46,063 nt of DNA from an uncultured Oscillospiraceae bacterium (GCA_947631845.1 CANRMY010000016.1:1-46063), one strand, 5' to 3'. Positions 7,112-15,625 are shown, counted from the stretch's first letter. Translations and numbers: made by a program. Notes: generated by a model from the sequence alone, not told the origin.

Positions 7112-9034
7112 TTATACCCCTGTATTCTCCTTCTCACCCTCCGGCGAAACCGCGTATCGCCGGGACTGGGTGGTGAAGAGCTCGTAATAGAGCCCCTTTT
7201 TCTCCATAAGCTCCCTGTGGCTCCCCCGCTCCACGATCTGTCCCCGCTCCATGACGAAGATGTTATCCGCCAGCGTGGCGCTGGAGAGGCGGTGGGAGAT
7301 GAAAATGCTGGTCTTGTCCCGGCGCATGGCGTTGAACTCCTCGAAGAGCCGCTGTTCCGCCATGGGGTCCAAAGACGCGGTGGGCTCGTCCAGAATGAGG
7401 ATGTCCGAATCCCCGTAGAAGGCGCGGGCGACGGACAGCTTCTGCCACTGTCCGATGGAAAGCTCCGTGCCGTAGTCCTCAAAGTACCGCATCAGCGGCG
7501 TGTCATACCCCCGGGGCAGGCCGCTGATGAACGCGTCGGCGCCGCTCTCTTTGGCCGCACGGCGTATCTCCCCGGCGCGTGGGGTCTTGAATACGTCCCC
7601 AAAAGCGATGTTCTCCCCGGCGGACACGGCGTATTTCCCGAAGTCCTGAAAGATGATCCCAAAGACGGCGTAGAGCTCGTCCACATCGTACTCCCGGATG
7701 TCCCGCCCGTCCAAAAGGACCCTTCCCTCAGTGGGGTCGTAGAGCCGGGTCAGGAGTTTAATGAGGGTGGTCTTCCCCGCGCCGTTGAAGCCCACGATCG
7801 CCACCGTCTCGCCCTGTCGGATGGTCAGGCTGATGTGCCGCAGGGTGTCCTCCCCGGCGCCGGGGTACCGAAAGGACACGTCCTCGAAGACGATCTCATG
7901 GGCCTGGTGGCGCAGGACTCTGGCCGGCGGATCCGCGATGGGCTTCAGCAACGGCTTCTGGCCGAGAAATTCCATCAGATTGTTGATGAACAGCGTCCCC
8001 TCGTATATGGAGGCGGTGGTGGTGATGAGGGTGCTGACGCCGGTACCGATGGAGGTGATAGCGCCTGTGAACAGGGAAAATCCGCCCACGTCGAACCGGC
8101 CGCTGAACACCCCCCTGGCAAAAAAGAGGTACAGCAGACAGTAGACCGCATTTGTCACCACCGCCGCGCCCACAGTCCAAAGGCACTCCTCCGTCTGGAG
8201 CCTGCGCATCCCCTTAAAATAGTCGTCAAAGGTGGCCTGATATTTTTCCCGGAACGTCTCCGCCAGGCTGAAGATGCGTATCTCCTTTGCCAGATCCTTG
8301 TTGACCAGGGTGTTGGAGTAGTAGTCCATCTGCCGCCGGCTCTTGGAGCGCCGGGACATGTAATCCACATTTTTCCTTCTGTAGATGAAATTGATCACTG
8401 CCGAGGGGATGGCCGTCACGATGATGCACATGGGGATCCAGGCGCTGACGGTGAAGAGGACCGCCGTGAAGCTGACGATGCTGATGGCGGTGCTGAGCAC
8501 GGAGAAGGCGGAGGACATGATCTGGACGGGCCGCTTCCCCGCCTCCCGGTTGGCGTTCTCCATGCGGGCGTAGAAATCAGGCGAGTCGTAGCACATCATG
8601 TCGATGGTCTTGGCCTTCTCCATGATCTTCTGCTTGACGTGGTTGGACACCAGCTCCCCGGAGATGCTGATGAACATGGTGTAGACCCGCCGCACCGCGT
8701 CCGTCAGGAACAGGCAGGCAAACTGGCAGATAAGCAACGCCGCCACCGCCCGGAAGGCCAGCTCCGTCCCAGCGTATACCTCCGCCAGATCGTTGAGCGC
8801 CGCCGCGCCGATGAGCGATATGGCCACGGGCATGACGCCGTTGAAGAGGCACATGAACACCATCATTAGAAGGAGGCTCTTCCGCGTCTCCCACACCAGC
8901 CGGAAAATATAGAGAAGTCTCACGGTAAAGGCGCCCGCCAGTCTGCTCAGCCAGCGCGGGATCTCCCGCAGGCGCTTCGGAGGGGGGATGCGATAGCGGT
9001 CGTTGACAGACCGCATTTTGTCAAAAGAGAACAT
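7112..9034 (-). CDS. ABC transporter, fused membrane and ATPase domains (exporter type)
   Basis: 640 aa. Residues ~1-340 form a six-helix ABC exporter membrane domain (first helix around LLLMMVFMCLFNGVMPVAI). Residues ~370-640 form the ATPase, with Walker A GFNGAGKTT, signature LSIGQWQKLSVARAF (S-I-G-Q replaces the usual S-G-G-Q), Walker B DILILDEPTASLD and a switch His in IFISHR. It is a half-transporter, so it should form a homodimer or pair with another half elsewhere. Fused exporters normally export or flip substrates, so it is not an obvious sugar importer, yet it is embedded in the operon with 4 bp to GH95. The ATG at 9034 follows an in-frame TTG; the ribosome binding site is weak and the exact start is uncertain. 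Confidence 0.85.
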   Translation of the reverse strand: MFSFDKMRSVNDRYRIPPPKRLREIPRWLSRLAGAFTVRLLYIFRLVWETRKSLLLMMVFMCLFNGVMPVAISLIGAAALNDLAEVYAGTELAFRAVAALLICQFACLFLTDAVRRVYTMFISISGELVSNHVKQKIMEKAKTIDMMCYDSPDFYARMENANREAGKRPVQIMSSAFSVLSTAISIVSFTAVLFTVSAWIPMCIIVTAIPSAVINFIYRRKNVDYMSRRSKSRRQMDYYSNTLVNKDLAKEIRIFSLAETFREKYQATFDDYFKGMRRLQTEECLWTVGAAVVTNAVYCLLYLFFARGVFSGRFDVGGFSLFTGAITSIGTGVSTLITTTASIYEGTLFINNLMEFLGQKPLLKPIADPPARVLRHQAHEIVFEDVSFRYPGAGEDTLRHISLTIRQGETVAIVGFNGAGKTTLIKLLTRLYDPTEGRVLLDGRDIREYDVDELYAVFGIIFQDFGKYAVSAGENIAFGDVFKTPRAGEIRRAAKESGADAFISGLPRGYDTPLMRYFEDYGTELSIGQWQKLSVARAFYGDSDILILDEPTASLDPMAEQRLFEEFNAMRRDKTSIFISHRLSSATLADNIFVMERGQIVERGSHRELMEKKGLYYELFTTQSRRYAVSPEGEKENTGV

Positions 9035-9092
9035 CAAGCCGCCCGCTTTCCGTCAAAGTATCCCCCCAGCTGTGGAACGCCCGCTCCCCCAG

Positions 9093-10400
9093 TCATCCCG
9101 CCTCCGCTCTCTTCAAGACCAGCACCCAGTCGTTGGAGTCTCCCCTTCTCGTGAGAGGGCTTGCCAACCATTTTTCCTCGCCTTTTATGGTCGTGATATA
9201 GCTGTATACGCCGTTCCTGGGGTCCATCCACCAGGCGTCCATGGTCATATCCTTATAGGCGCTCAGATCCAGAAGAAACTCGTCCCCGCTGTAATCGTAG
9301 CAAAACACGAAATCGGCCCCCGCGAACACCGCCACCCGGTGGCGGCGCTCCTTCTGGCCGTAGAGAAGCATGTCGTCCACGGGCCGGCCGGCGGTGAAGT
9401 CCACACTCTCCATCAGCTCCTTGAGGTAGCGCATCTGGCCGGAGCCCGGGTAGTGCAGAGCCTCCCGCCAGCTCTCCCGGACGCAGTAGTCCCCGGTATT
9501 CGGAGCGCCGTCAAAAAACTGCATGATGGCGTTGCAGCCGTAGGTGTGGCCGGCGGCGCCCTCAAAGACGGACCAGTAGGCGTACCGGCGGGCGTCCCAC
9601 TCCTCCCAGTAGGGATTCTTCGGGTTGTGCAGACCCTGGATGATCCCCTCGTAGGAGGGCTCCCCATCCACCGTGGGCTTCTGAGGCGCGCGGGCGTGAT
9701 CCCGATCCACATACCGCCAGTTGTCCTCGCCAAAATACGTCTCCCTGGACCGGTTGTCGTCCCACTCCCCCAGGTACTGCTGGTCATATCTGCGGTGCCC
9801 CGACTGGAAGAGGTTCATATCCAGCCACTTCTCCTCATGGAACCACAGGGACGAGGATGTTCTGCCGAAGGGGTGATAGGTCATGAGCCTGTCCGGGTTC
9901 CAGGATTTAAGGATCTCCGCCTCCCGGCGAAATACCTCCGGGGCCGCGTCCCCGCGCACATCCCCGCCGATGATCCAGATGATGTTCGGCCTGTCCCGGA
10001 ACCGTTTCCCCAGAAAATTGGCGTAGGTGTCCACATTTTCCATGTTGAGGAAGCCGTTTTTCACGAAATTTCCCCATATGGGCAGGAGCCCCACGTAGAG
10101 CCCCAGCTCCTCCGCCATATCCAGCGCCCTGTCCACGTTTTCCCAGTACTCTGGCTCCAGGGTGCTCTTCCCTCCGCCGCCCATGTGGACCTCCCCGGGC
10201 ATCATGTGGATGAGGGTGGCCTGGATCACGTTGAACCCCTTCTCCGCCCGGTTGCGCAGATAGGTCCGGGTGTCCGCCTCGTCCAATTTGTGGAACATCA
10301 GCCACCCGGTGTCGGCCAGCCAGAAGAAGGGCCTGTCGCCCGTCATCAAATATTTCCCGTTTTCACTGACGTGAAGCTTTCCGTATTCCCAGCTCTTCAT
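9093..10400 (-). CDS. GH140-type (DUF4038) glycoside hydrolase, putative apiosidase
   Basis: 435 aa. The N-terminal ~340 residues form a TIM barrel of the DUF4038 family, with FFWLADTGW near the start, the conserved NIIWIIGGDVRGD strand end, YHPFGR, and VDGEPSYEG carrying a likely catalytic Glu. The C-terminal ~90 residues resemble the beta-sandwich called the putative collagen-binding domain, the usual partner of DUF4038. The characterised GH140 member releases apiose from rhamnogalacturonan II; related DUF4038 proteins have other activities, so apiosidase is an inference supported by the pectin context. No signal peptide. It lies between GH28 (30 bp gap) and the ABC gene (58 bp gap). Confidence 0.78.
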   Translation of the reverse strand: MKSWEYGKLHVSENGKYLMTGDRPFFWLADTGWLMFHKLDEADTRTYLRNRAEKGFNVIQATLIHMMPGEVHMGGGGKSTLEPEYWENVDRALDMAEELGLYVGLLPIWGNFVKNGFLNMENVDTYANFLGKRFRDRPNIIWIIGGDVRGDAAPEVFRREAEILKSWNPDRLMTYHPFGRTSSSLWFHEEKWLDMNLFQSGHRRYDQQYLGEWDDNRSRETYFGEDNWRYVDRDHARAPQKPTVDGEPSYEGIIQGLHNPKNPYWEEWDARRYAYWSVFEGAAGHTYGCNAIMQFFDGAPNTGDYCVRESWREALHYPGSGQMRYLKELMESVDFTAGRPVDDMLLYGQKERRHRVAVFAGADFVFCYDYSGDEFLLDLSAYKDMTMDAWWMDPRNGVYSYITTIKGEEKWLASPLTRRGDSNDWVLVLKRAEAG

Positions 10401-10430
10401 TTTATCTCCTTTCGATTTACAAAGATTGAT

Positions 10431-12029
10431 TTACACACGGCCGCCGGTCTCCGACGGGCGGCCGATAAGCTCGTCCACATTCTCGCAGTCCATGGCCTCT
10501 CCCTCATGTCCGGAGACGGTCACGTTCTCCATCACCACTTTTTTGGCGTTCCGGATGAAGATGCCCTTGTATCTCATGGGCTCACAGCCCTCCATCATGG
10601 CGGGCCTGCCGTTTCTGGCGTTTTCGGCAAAGGAAACGGACACGTTCTCCATCCGCACCTCCCCGATCTTCGACTCGGGAAGCCCGTAGAAGTACACCCC
10701 CGCGGCGTGGCAGTCCACGGCCCTGACGTTTCGGATGGTCACTCTCCCCACCCGGGGCGTCCTGTCGTCCACAGGCAGAGGCTCCTTGGCGCTGACATAT
10801 TGGGATTTCCCGTCCGGCCCGCAGTAGTAGAAGCTGTTGATGACAAAGGGGGAAACCACGTTCTCCATGAGGACGCTGTCGAACTCGATCCCGTCCAGGA
10901 AGGAGTCCTTCCCCCGCCCTCTCCTGGTCTTGACCCGCAGCCCCCTGTCGGTGTTGCGGAAGTGACAGCGGCGCACCAGGATATCCCGAACGCCTCCGGC
11001 GTTTTCGCTTCCTACCGTGACGCCTCCGTGGCCCTTTTCCATCAGGCAGTTGCGTATCAGGATGTCCCTGGACGGGGTCTTGTACGTCTTCCCCATGTAG
11101 ATCTTCCCGGATTTGACGGCCACGCAGTCGTCCCCCACGGAGAAGAACACTCCGGCGATCTCCACGTCCTGGCAGGATTCCGGGTCGATCCCGTCGGTGT
11201 TGTGGGAATTCTGCGGGGATATGATCTTCAGGTCGTAGAATTTCAGATGATTTGAGAAATAGGGATGGAGGTTCCAGGCCGGCGAATCCTTCACCGTGAT
11301 GCCCTCCACCACGACGTTGGAGCAGTGGTTCAGGAAGATCATCCTCGGTCTGGCCGGGTCGCCCCGGCGCTTCTCCGCGTCCCACCAGTTGTCAAAGCCC
11401 GCGCTGCCGTCCAGAACGCCCTGCCCGCAGATCACCACGTTCTCCACATACATCCCGGTGAGAAGACTGGCGTAGGCGTCCTGCGGGTCGCCCTCCCAGG
11501 TACCGGGGAGAAATTCGGACTTCTCGTCCCAGCTCTCGATCCGTCCGGGCAGTACCGGCAGGATGGTCTTATCCGGGATGGCCTTCAGCACCGCGTCCCC
11601 GGCGATCTCCAGGGTCATATTGCTTTTGAGGAAGAGGTTGGTGAACCGGAACACTCCGGAGGAGATGAGCACCCGGCTGTTCTCCGGGCAGGACAGGATA
11701 GCCGCCTGGATGCACCTGGTGTCGTCGGCGGCCCCGTCTCCCACGGCTCCGAAATCCCGCACGTCCAACGTCACAAACTCATGCTTCGTGCATACCCTGA
11801 CCGTCTCCGAAAGCTGTCCGTCCCTGCCCACCCGAAGCTCATACGCCGTGTCCGGCTTCAGTCCGTAGACGCTGAATACGGTCCTGTCGGTGGAGGTCAG
11901 GCGCTCCCCGTCCAGGTAGATGTCATATTCCCGCGTCTCATAGTCCGCCTCCGGGTCCTCTGTCTGGAGCACAAGGCTCCTGGCTGTCACATCGATCACC
12001 GTGCAGGCGATCCGTTTTTCGCTGTCCAT
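10431..12029 (-). CDS. GH28 polygalacturonase-type hydrolase
   Basis: 532 aa. Residues ~1-85 form a fibronectin-III-like domain; the rest is a right-handed beta-helix opening with DFGAVGDG. All catalytic residues are present: NTDGID (Asp ~279), GDDC (Asp ~300 and 301), GHGG (His ~334) and RVK (Arg ~365, Lys ~367). GH28 enzymes cleave alpha-1,4-galacturonan or galacturonate-rhamnose linkages by inversion. The ATG at 12029 has AAGGAG 6 nt upstream; the two ATGs further upstream lie over or before this site. With no signal peptide, it is more likely an exo-acting enzyme on imported oligogalacturonides than a secreted endo-enzyme. It is the intact relative of the reduced gene at 12104-12778. Confidence 0.92.
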   Translation of the reverse strand: MDSEKRIACTVIDVTARSLVLQTEDPEADYETREYDIYLDGERLTSTDRTVFSVYGLKPDTAYELRVGRDGQLSETVRVCTKHEFVTLDVRDFGAVGDGAADDTRCIQAAILSCPENSRVLISSGVFRFTNLFLKSNMTLEIAGDAVLKAIPDKTILPVLPGRIESWDEKSEFLPGTWEGDPQDAYASLLTGMYVENVVICGQGVLDGSAGFDNWWDAEKRRGDPARPRMIFLNHCSNVVVEGITVKDSPAWNLHPYFSNHLKFYDLKIISPQNSHNTDGIDPESCQDVEIAGVFFSVGDDCVAVKSGKIYMGKTYKTPSRDILIRNCLMEKGHGGVTVGSENAGGVRDILVRRCHFRNTDRGLRVKTRRGRGKDSFLDGIEFDSVLMENVVSPFVINSFYYCGPDGKSQYVSAKEPLPVDDRTPRVGRVTIRNVRAVDCHAAGVYFYGLPESKIGEVRMENVSVSFAENARNGRPAMMEGCEPMRYKGIFIRNAKKVVMENVTVSGHEGEAMDCENVDELIGRPSETGGRV

Positions 12030-12103
12030 CTCATTCTCCTTCAAAGTCATATTCATTCCCCGTTATTTCTCCGCGAAGGAGTTTGGGTCCCTCCCTTCCC
12101 GTG

Positions 12104-12778
12104 TCACATACCGGCGCCGCCGCCCCGGAGGATCCGGGCGTTCATTTGCACCGTCTCGTCCATGTCGATGGCTTCTCCCTTTACGTTCTCAAAGCGGACA
12201 TGGTCAAAGACGATATCCCTGGCGTTCCGAATAAAGAATCCGGCGCTTTGCATGTTCTCAAGCCCCTCCATCATGGCGGGCTTCCCCGGCTCTCCCTCCG
12301 GATCCATGGTCACGCTCACATGGGAGAGCGTCACGCCCTCCACCCGCACATGGTCGCATTCCTGGAAGCAGATGAGGTTTGGCCGCCCCTTCTCCAGAGG
12401 GCGCTTCTCCCGCACCGTTTTCCACCAGGCCGCGCCGTTTCCGTTGAGCACTCCCTCCCCCTTCACCGAGACGTATTCCTCCCGCCAGGCGTACACGCAG
12501 TACATACAGTTGGCGGGGTTCTCCGTTCCGGCCAGCTCCGCAAGGGTCTCGTACTCCGCCGGGTCGTCCTTGAATACGATCTCCGCGCCGGAGCCCAGGT
12601 ACAGGGTGATCCTGCTCCGAAGCCGGATGGAGCGGCTGGGATATTTTCCTGCCGGGACGAAGATCATGCCTCCGCCCGCCGCGTGGGCCCTCTCCACCGC
12701 AGCCCGGAACGCCTCCGTCCAGTCCGCGCCCTCATGGGAGAGCGCCGCCAATTCACGGATATTGATGATTCCTTCCAC
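12104..12778 (-). CDS. Core-deleted GH28-like protein
   Basis: 224 aa against ~450 for a full GH28 catalytic domain. It begins GIINIRELAALSHEGADWTE like a GH28 start and follows the family to VRVEGVTL. It then jumps directly to a segment equivalent to the C-terminal part of the neighbouring GH28: compare HVSVTMDPEGEPGKPAMMEG with ENVSVSFAENARNGRPAMMEG there. Roughly 210 residues holding NTDGID, GDDC, GHGG and RVK are absent, yet the frame is intact. The start is a GTG with GGAGGG ~7 nt upstream, 14 bp after the pectinesterase stop. It cannot be a normal GH28 enzyme. It may be a short beta-helix binding or structural protein, a decaying gene, or an assembly collapse. Confidence 0.8.
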   Translation of the reverse strand: MEGIINIRELAALSHEGADWTEAFRAAVERAHAAGGGMIFVPAGKYPSRSIRLRSRITLYLGSGAEIVFKDDPAEYETLAELAGTENPANCMYCVYAWREEYVSVKGEGVLNGNGAAWWKTVREKRPLEKGRPNLICFQECDHVRVEGVTLSHVSVTMDPEGEPGKPAMMEGLENMQSAGFFIRNARDIVFDHVRFENVKGEAIDMDETVQMNARILRGGGAGM

Positions 12779-12792
12779 TGGCCGTCCCTCCG

Positions 12793-13770
12793 TTAAAGCC
12801 GATCGTCCCAGGCCTCGGGGTATCCTATATTTTCCAGCGTGTACTCCTCCGCCTCCGCCGCTGTCAGGGTGTGCGCCCAGGGGACGCCCCCGCCGGCGGC
12901 GCCGGGGCCGTCATTTTCAAATTCAGCGTAGAAGGTGCCGGTGTGGGCCGCCTCCTTGTTCCAGTCGTTCCACTTCTCCGGGTGTATGTGCTCCCCCAGC
13001 CAGGAGCGGAGGATCACCGTTTTGGCGTATTCCCTCCAGGGTCGGCCCAGATACACGCTCCCCGCGGGCACGTCCCCGGTGAACCGGCAGCTCTCGAACA
13101 CATAGCCGTACCTCTGCCCCTGAGGGGTGGAGGCGGCGGTGGCGTATCCGGGCCGGAGGATGGAATGGACCGTGCAGTTTTTGAAATAGGCCGTGGCGCT
13201 GCCAAAGATGAAGTCCACCGTCCCGCAGATGTAGGTGTCAAAATAATACTGTCTCCCGTTGACGCGGGGGGCGTCCTGTGTGGGCCCCCGAAAGCCGTTC
13301 TTCTCGATCTCACGGGGGGGCAGCGGCCCGGTGAACAGCGTATCCTGGGCCCCTATGAGCCGGCACCGCTCCACCACGATGTTGTCCCCCTCCGCGTAGA
13401 GGGCGATGCACTGTCCGCTGCCCTCCCTGGGCCCGGCGGAATTCTCCACAGTCAGATCCCGCAGGCGCACATGGGAGCCGGTAACCAGCAGGGTGTAGCT
13501 CCGAAAGGTGCCGCGCTTCTCCCCGTCGGGCATCCGGGCGTTGGCGTAGTCGTCATAGGTGATGACCGTATTCTCCGCGCCCTCGCCCTCAAGAATGATA
13601 TGGCCCCGCCGGATCTCCGGCTTCTCGTAGTAGGTGCCGGGGCGCACGTGGATCACCGCCGGCCGCTCCGGGCACGTTTCGGCGAAGCGGATCGCGTCCG
13701 ATATGGTCGTATAGGTACAGTCCCGCCCCACGGTCAGCCGCAGGACGTCCTCTCGCCTGTCTTCGTTCAT
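12793..13770 (-). CDS. Pectinesterase (CE8 family pectin methylesterase)
   Basis: 325 aa. CE8 beta-helix esterases remove methyl groups from homogalacturonan. Family motifs appear in order: an early RPGTYYEKPEI, GQCIALYAEGDN, the catalytic region GAQDTLF (Gln and general-acid Asp), GTVDFIFGSA (nucleophile Asp), and YLGRPWREYAKTV with the substrate-binding Arg and Trp. Length is normal for a bacterial single-domain enzyme, but the export signal usual for CE8 is missing, so a cytoplasmic role on imported methylated oligogalacturonides is inferred. The ATG at 13770 is preceded by GGGAGGG and overlaps the stop of the upstream 49-aa ORF (ATGA). Confidence 0.92.
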   Translation of the reverse strand: MNEDRREDVLRLTVGRDCTYTTISDAIRFAETCPERPAVIHVRPGTYYEKPEIRRGHIILEGEGAENTVITYDDYANARMPDGEKRGTFRSYTLLVTGSHVRLRDLTVENSAGPREGSGQCIALYAEGDNIVVERCRLIGAQDTLFTGPLPPREIEKNGFRGPTQDAPRVNGRQYYFDTYICGTVDFIFGSATAYFKNCTVHSILRPGYATAASTPQGQRYGYVFESCRFTGDVPAGSVYLGRPWREYAKTVILRSWLGEHIHPEKWNDWNKEAAHTGTFYAEFENDGPGAAGGGVPWAHTLTAAEAEEYTLENIGYPEAWDDRL

Positions 13771-13916
13771 ATTTCCCTCCCTGCCCGATGGGTCACGTCC
13801 ATATAGATGCGGTATTCCTCCGCGCTGTAGTCGGCCTCCGCCTCCGGCGGTCGGAGCGCCGCCGGCCGCGCGGTGACACGCTTCGCCCGGAGCTCCGGCA
13901 CAGGTTTTCGCCTCAT
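13767..13916 (-). pseudogene. 49-aa fragment of a GH28 N-terminal (FnIII-like) domain
   Basis: A short ORF missing from a 60-residue cutoff. Its ATG overlaps the GH105 stop (ATGA) and its TGA overlaps the pectinesterase ATG (ATGA), so it is tightly coupled on both sides. Its segment VTARPAALRPPEAEADYSAE continues into EYRIYMD and aligns without gaps to the N-terminal domain of the intact GH28 (VTARSLVLQTEDPEADYETR, then EYDIYLD), about 14 identities in 27 positions. The frame leaves the homology soon after. It is most likely the remnant of another GH28-type gene, now perhaps kept only as a translational bridge. Confidence 0.65.
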
Positions 13917-15043
13917 GCCTTCCACCTCACCCCGGTCTCCCATTTTTTCAACAGCAGATACTGGGCGTAGGCCATGACCGCCGCCCCGGTCCCCTTGTTG
14001 TCATCATCGCGCACCGGCTCCGACAGGTAATACTCCGGGCTTCCGTCCCGGCGGCCCTTCTCCGGGCCAAGCCCGGCCACCTGGCACGTCCCCGTCAGCA
14101 CCAGCCTTCCGTCCCTCTCCACCAGCCGCTCTCGGGTCAGGGTGTCCAGGATCTTCTCCGCGGCGGGGCGGTACTTCTCCATCAGAATAAGCCGGAGCCT
14201 GCACGCCTTGAAAATGGACGCCGCCGCCATAGCCGAGCCCGAGGTCTCCAGGTAGTTTCCCGCCAGATCCGGCCGGTCCACCACCTGGTAGAAAAGGCCC
14301 GTCTGCTTATCCGCGTAGGCCAGAAGCCCACGAACCGCCTCCTTGTAGATATCCTGAAGCGGTCTCATGCAGTCGTATACCTTGCGGTCCATCTCCTCCA
14401 CCGTATCCGCCAGAGCCATTAAATACCAGCCGATCCCCCGGAGCCAGAAGCTCCCGGAGCGGCCGGTATCCGGGTTGGCCCAGAAGACGGAGCGGGACTC
14501 GTCATACCCGTGGTGATAGAGCCCCGTCTTCGGATCCCGCAGGGCTTGGCGCGCGTTGTAGAACTGATCCAGGATATCGATATACTTGTCCCTCTTGCCG
14601 TATTTTGTGTCATACGCCATTCTGAAGGGCTGGGCCATAAAAAGTCCGTCCAGCCACACCTGATTGGGGTAGATCTTCTTGTGCCAGTAGCTGCCCGCCC
14701 CGGTCCTGGGCTGACGCTCAAGCTGGTTCAAAAGGCCCTCCACGGCGCGCTGATACCGCGGCTCCCCGGTCTCCTCCAGGGCGAAAAGGAGTATTCTCCC
14801 GCCCAATATGTCGTCCAGCTTGAAGTCCTCCGGCCTGTAGGTGCTGATGTCCCCCGCGCCGGACACGTAGTGGTCCGCGTACCGAAGGACCGCCTCCCGA
14901 AATTCCTCTTTCCGCGTCGCCCGGTACATCTGGATGGCGCCCAGCAGCAGGCACGCGTCGTCGTAGCTCCATTTGTCGCTCCTGAGTCTGTTCTCATCGG
15001 AATAGACCTGCCCGATATACCGTTCCATTTTCTCCTGATCCAT
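13913..15043 (-). CDS. GH105 unsaturated rhamnogalacturonyl hydrolase
   Basis: 376 aa, normal for GH105/GH88 (alpha/alpha)6-barrel hydrolases. These hydrate the 4,5-unsaturated galacturonyl residue left by pectate or rhamnogalacturonan lyases. Visible family landmarks are WSYDDACLLLGA, a WLDGLFMAQPF-type catalytic segment (conserved Asp), YHHGYDESRSVFWANPDTGRS and GIGWYLMALADT. The ATG at 15043 has GGAG ~9 nt upstream. As the first gene of the leftward operon it has a leader of ~280 nt from the predicted promoter. No signal peptide, consistent with the cytoplasmic location known for the family. Its substrate implies that an upstream lyase is encoded elsewhere, as none is in the window. Confidence 0.92.
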   Translation of the reverse strand: MDQEKMERYIGQVYSDENRLRSDKWSYDDACLLLGAIQMYRATRKEEFREAVLRYADHYVSGAGDISTYRPEDFKLDDILGGRILLFALEETGEPRYQRAVEGLLNQLERQPRTGAGSYWHKKIYPNQVWLDGLFMAQPFRMAYDTKYGKRDKYIDILDQFYNARQALRDPKTGLYHHGYDESRSVFWANPDTGRSGSFWLRGIGWYLMALADTVEEMDRKVYDCMRPLQDIYKEAVRGLLAYADKQTGLFYQVVDRPDLAGNYLETSGSAMAAASIFKACRLRLILMEKYRPAAEKILDTLTRERLVERDGRLVLTGTCQVAGLGPEKGRRDGSPEYYLSEPVRDDDNKGTGAAVMAYAQYLLLKKWETGVRWKA

Positions 15044-15058
15044 AGGTGCGGCTCCTCT

Positions 15059-15125
15059 CAGCTTGTTAAAAAATCAAATTCGATTTTTTCCGGCGGCATG
15101 CGCGTCGGAAAAATACCCCTTTGTC
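15059..15125. repeat. Truncated copy of the multi-hairpin intergenic element (copy 1)
   Basis: The first ~67 bp of the element also found at 30911 and 38570: a CAGCTTGT start, a hairpin AAAAAATC/GATTTTTT, and the CCGGCG/CGTCGG hairpin, ending at ttgtc. The later hairpins are missing. It sits inside the leader upstream of the GH105 gene. Confidence 0.75.
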
Positions 15126-15332
15126 CTTTCCCGTCCGACTCCTCAAGTATATCACAGCCGCGCGGTCAAGCCAAGTGTTTCCTGCCTGTTTTTACTGTCT
15201 TTACCGCGATGCCGCCCACATAGTTCTCTTCGTTGTTGCAGCCGATGACATCGGGAAGTGGATCCTCGGTGAGGCGGAGCAGGCAGTTCTCCTTGCAAAA
15301 CGGTTTGCTTTTTCCCGCCCTTTTTGCCTATT

Positions 15333-15361
15333 AATATATAGAAAGCGCCGCGCTTCGTCAA
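15333..15361 (-). promoter_or_regulatory. Predicted promoter of the pectin operon
   Basis: On the minus strand TTGACG (15356-15361), a 17-nt spacer and TATATT (15333-15338). Transcription would begin near 15326, giving a ~280-nt leader before GH105 that includes the truncated repeat element. A GAATT/AATTC dyad lies just upstream and could be an operator; this is a guess. Confidence 0.5.
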
Positions 15362-15523
15362 GAAAGAATTCTAAAATTCGAAATATTTGCTGTAGGTTTG
15401 TCAATGATGCGTTATACAAAAAGGAAACGAAGAAAGCACGTGGATCGGTGACTGCCCGTATAGAGGACGCATGGGGAAATCCTTGCGTTTTTCTGACAGG
15501 CCATAATCTTCAAAAGAAAAAGC

Positions 15524-15569
15524 GCCCTTTTTGCGCCCGACGCCGTGAGGCGGCGGGGCAAAAAAGGGC
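15524..15569. terminator. Strong GC-rich hairpin with A/T flanks
   Basis: GCCCTTTTTGC and GCAAAAAAGGGC arms enclose a second pairing CGCC/GGCG. It lies between the divergent pectin promoter and the end of the LRR gene, so it may be a bidirectional terminator or a folded regulatory element. Confidence 0.45.
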
Positions 15570-15625
15570 AAGGGCAAAAAACCAAAACGCGAGAAATAGG
15601 CGCGACCTTTGGGAATAAAACAAGA

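Noticed and set aside
7217..8869. 550-aa rightward open frame opposite the ABC transporter
   Set aside because: Antisense shadow; low-complexity His/Asp/Gly composition, no start signals, while the other strand has full ABC motifs.
9003..11255. 750-aa rightward open frame across two genes
   Set aside because: Spans opposite strands of two well-supported hydrolases, with no recognisable domain; typical of high-GC antisense frames.
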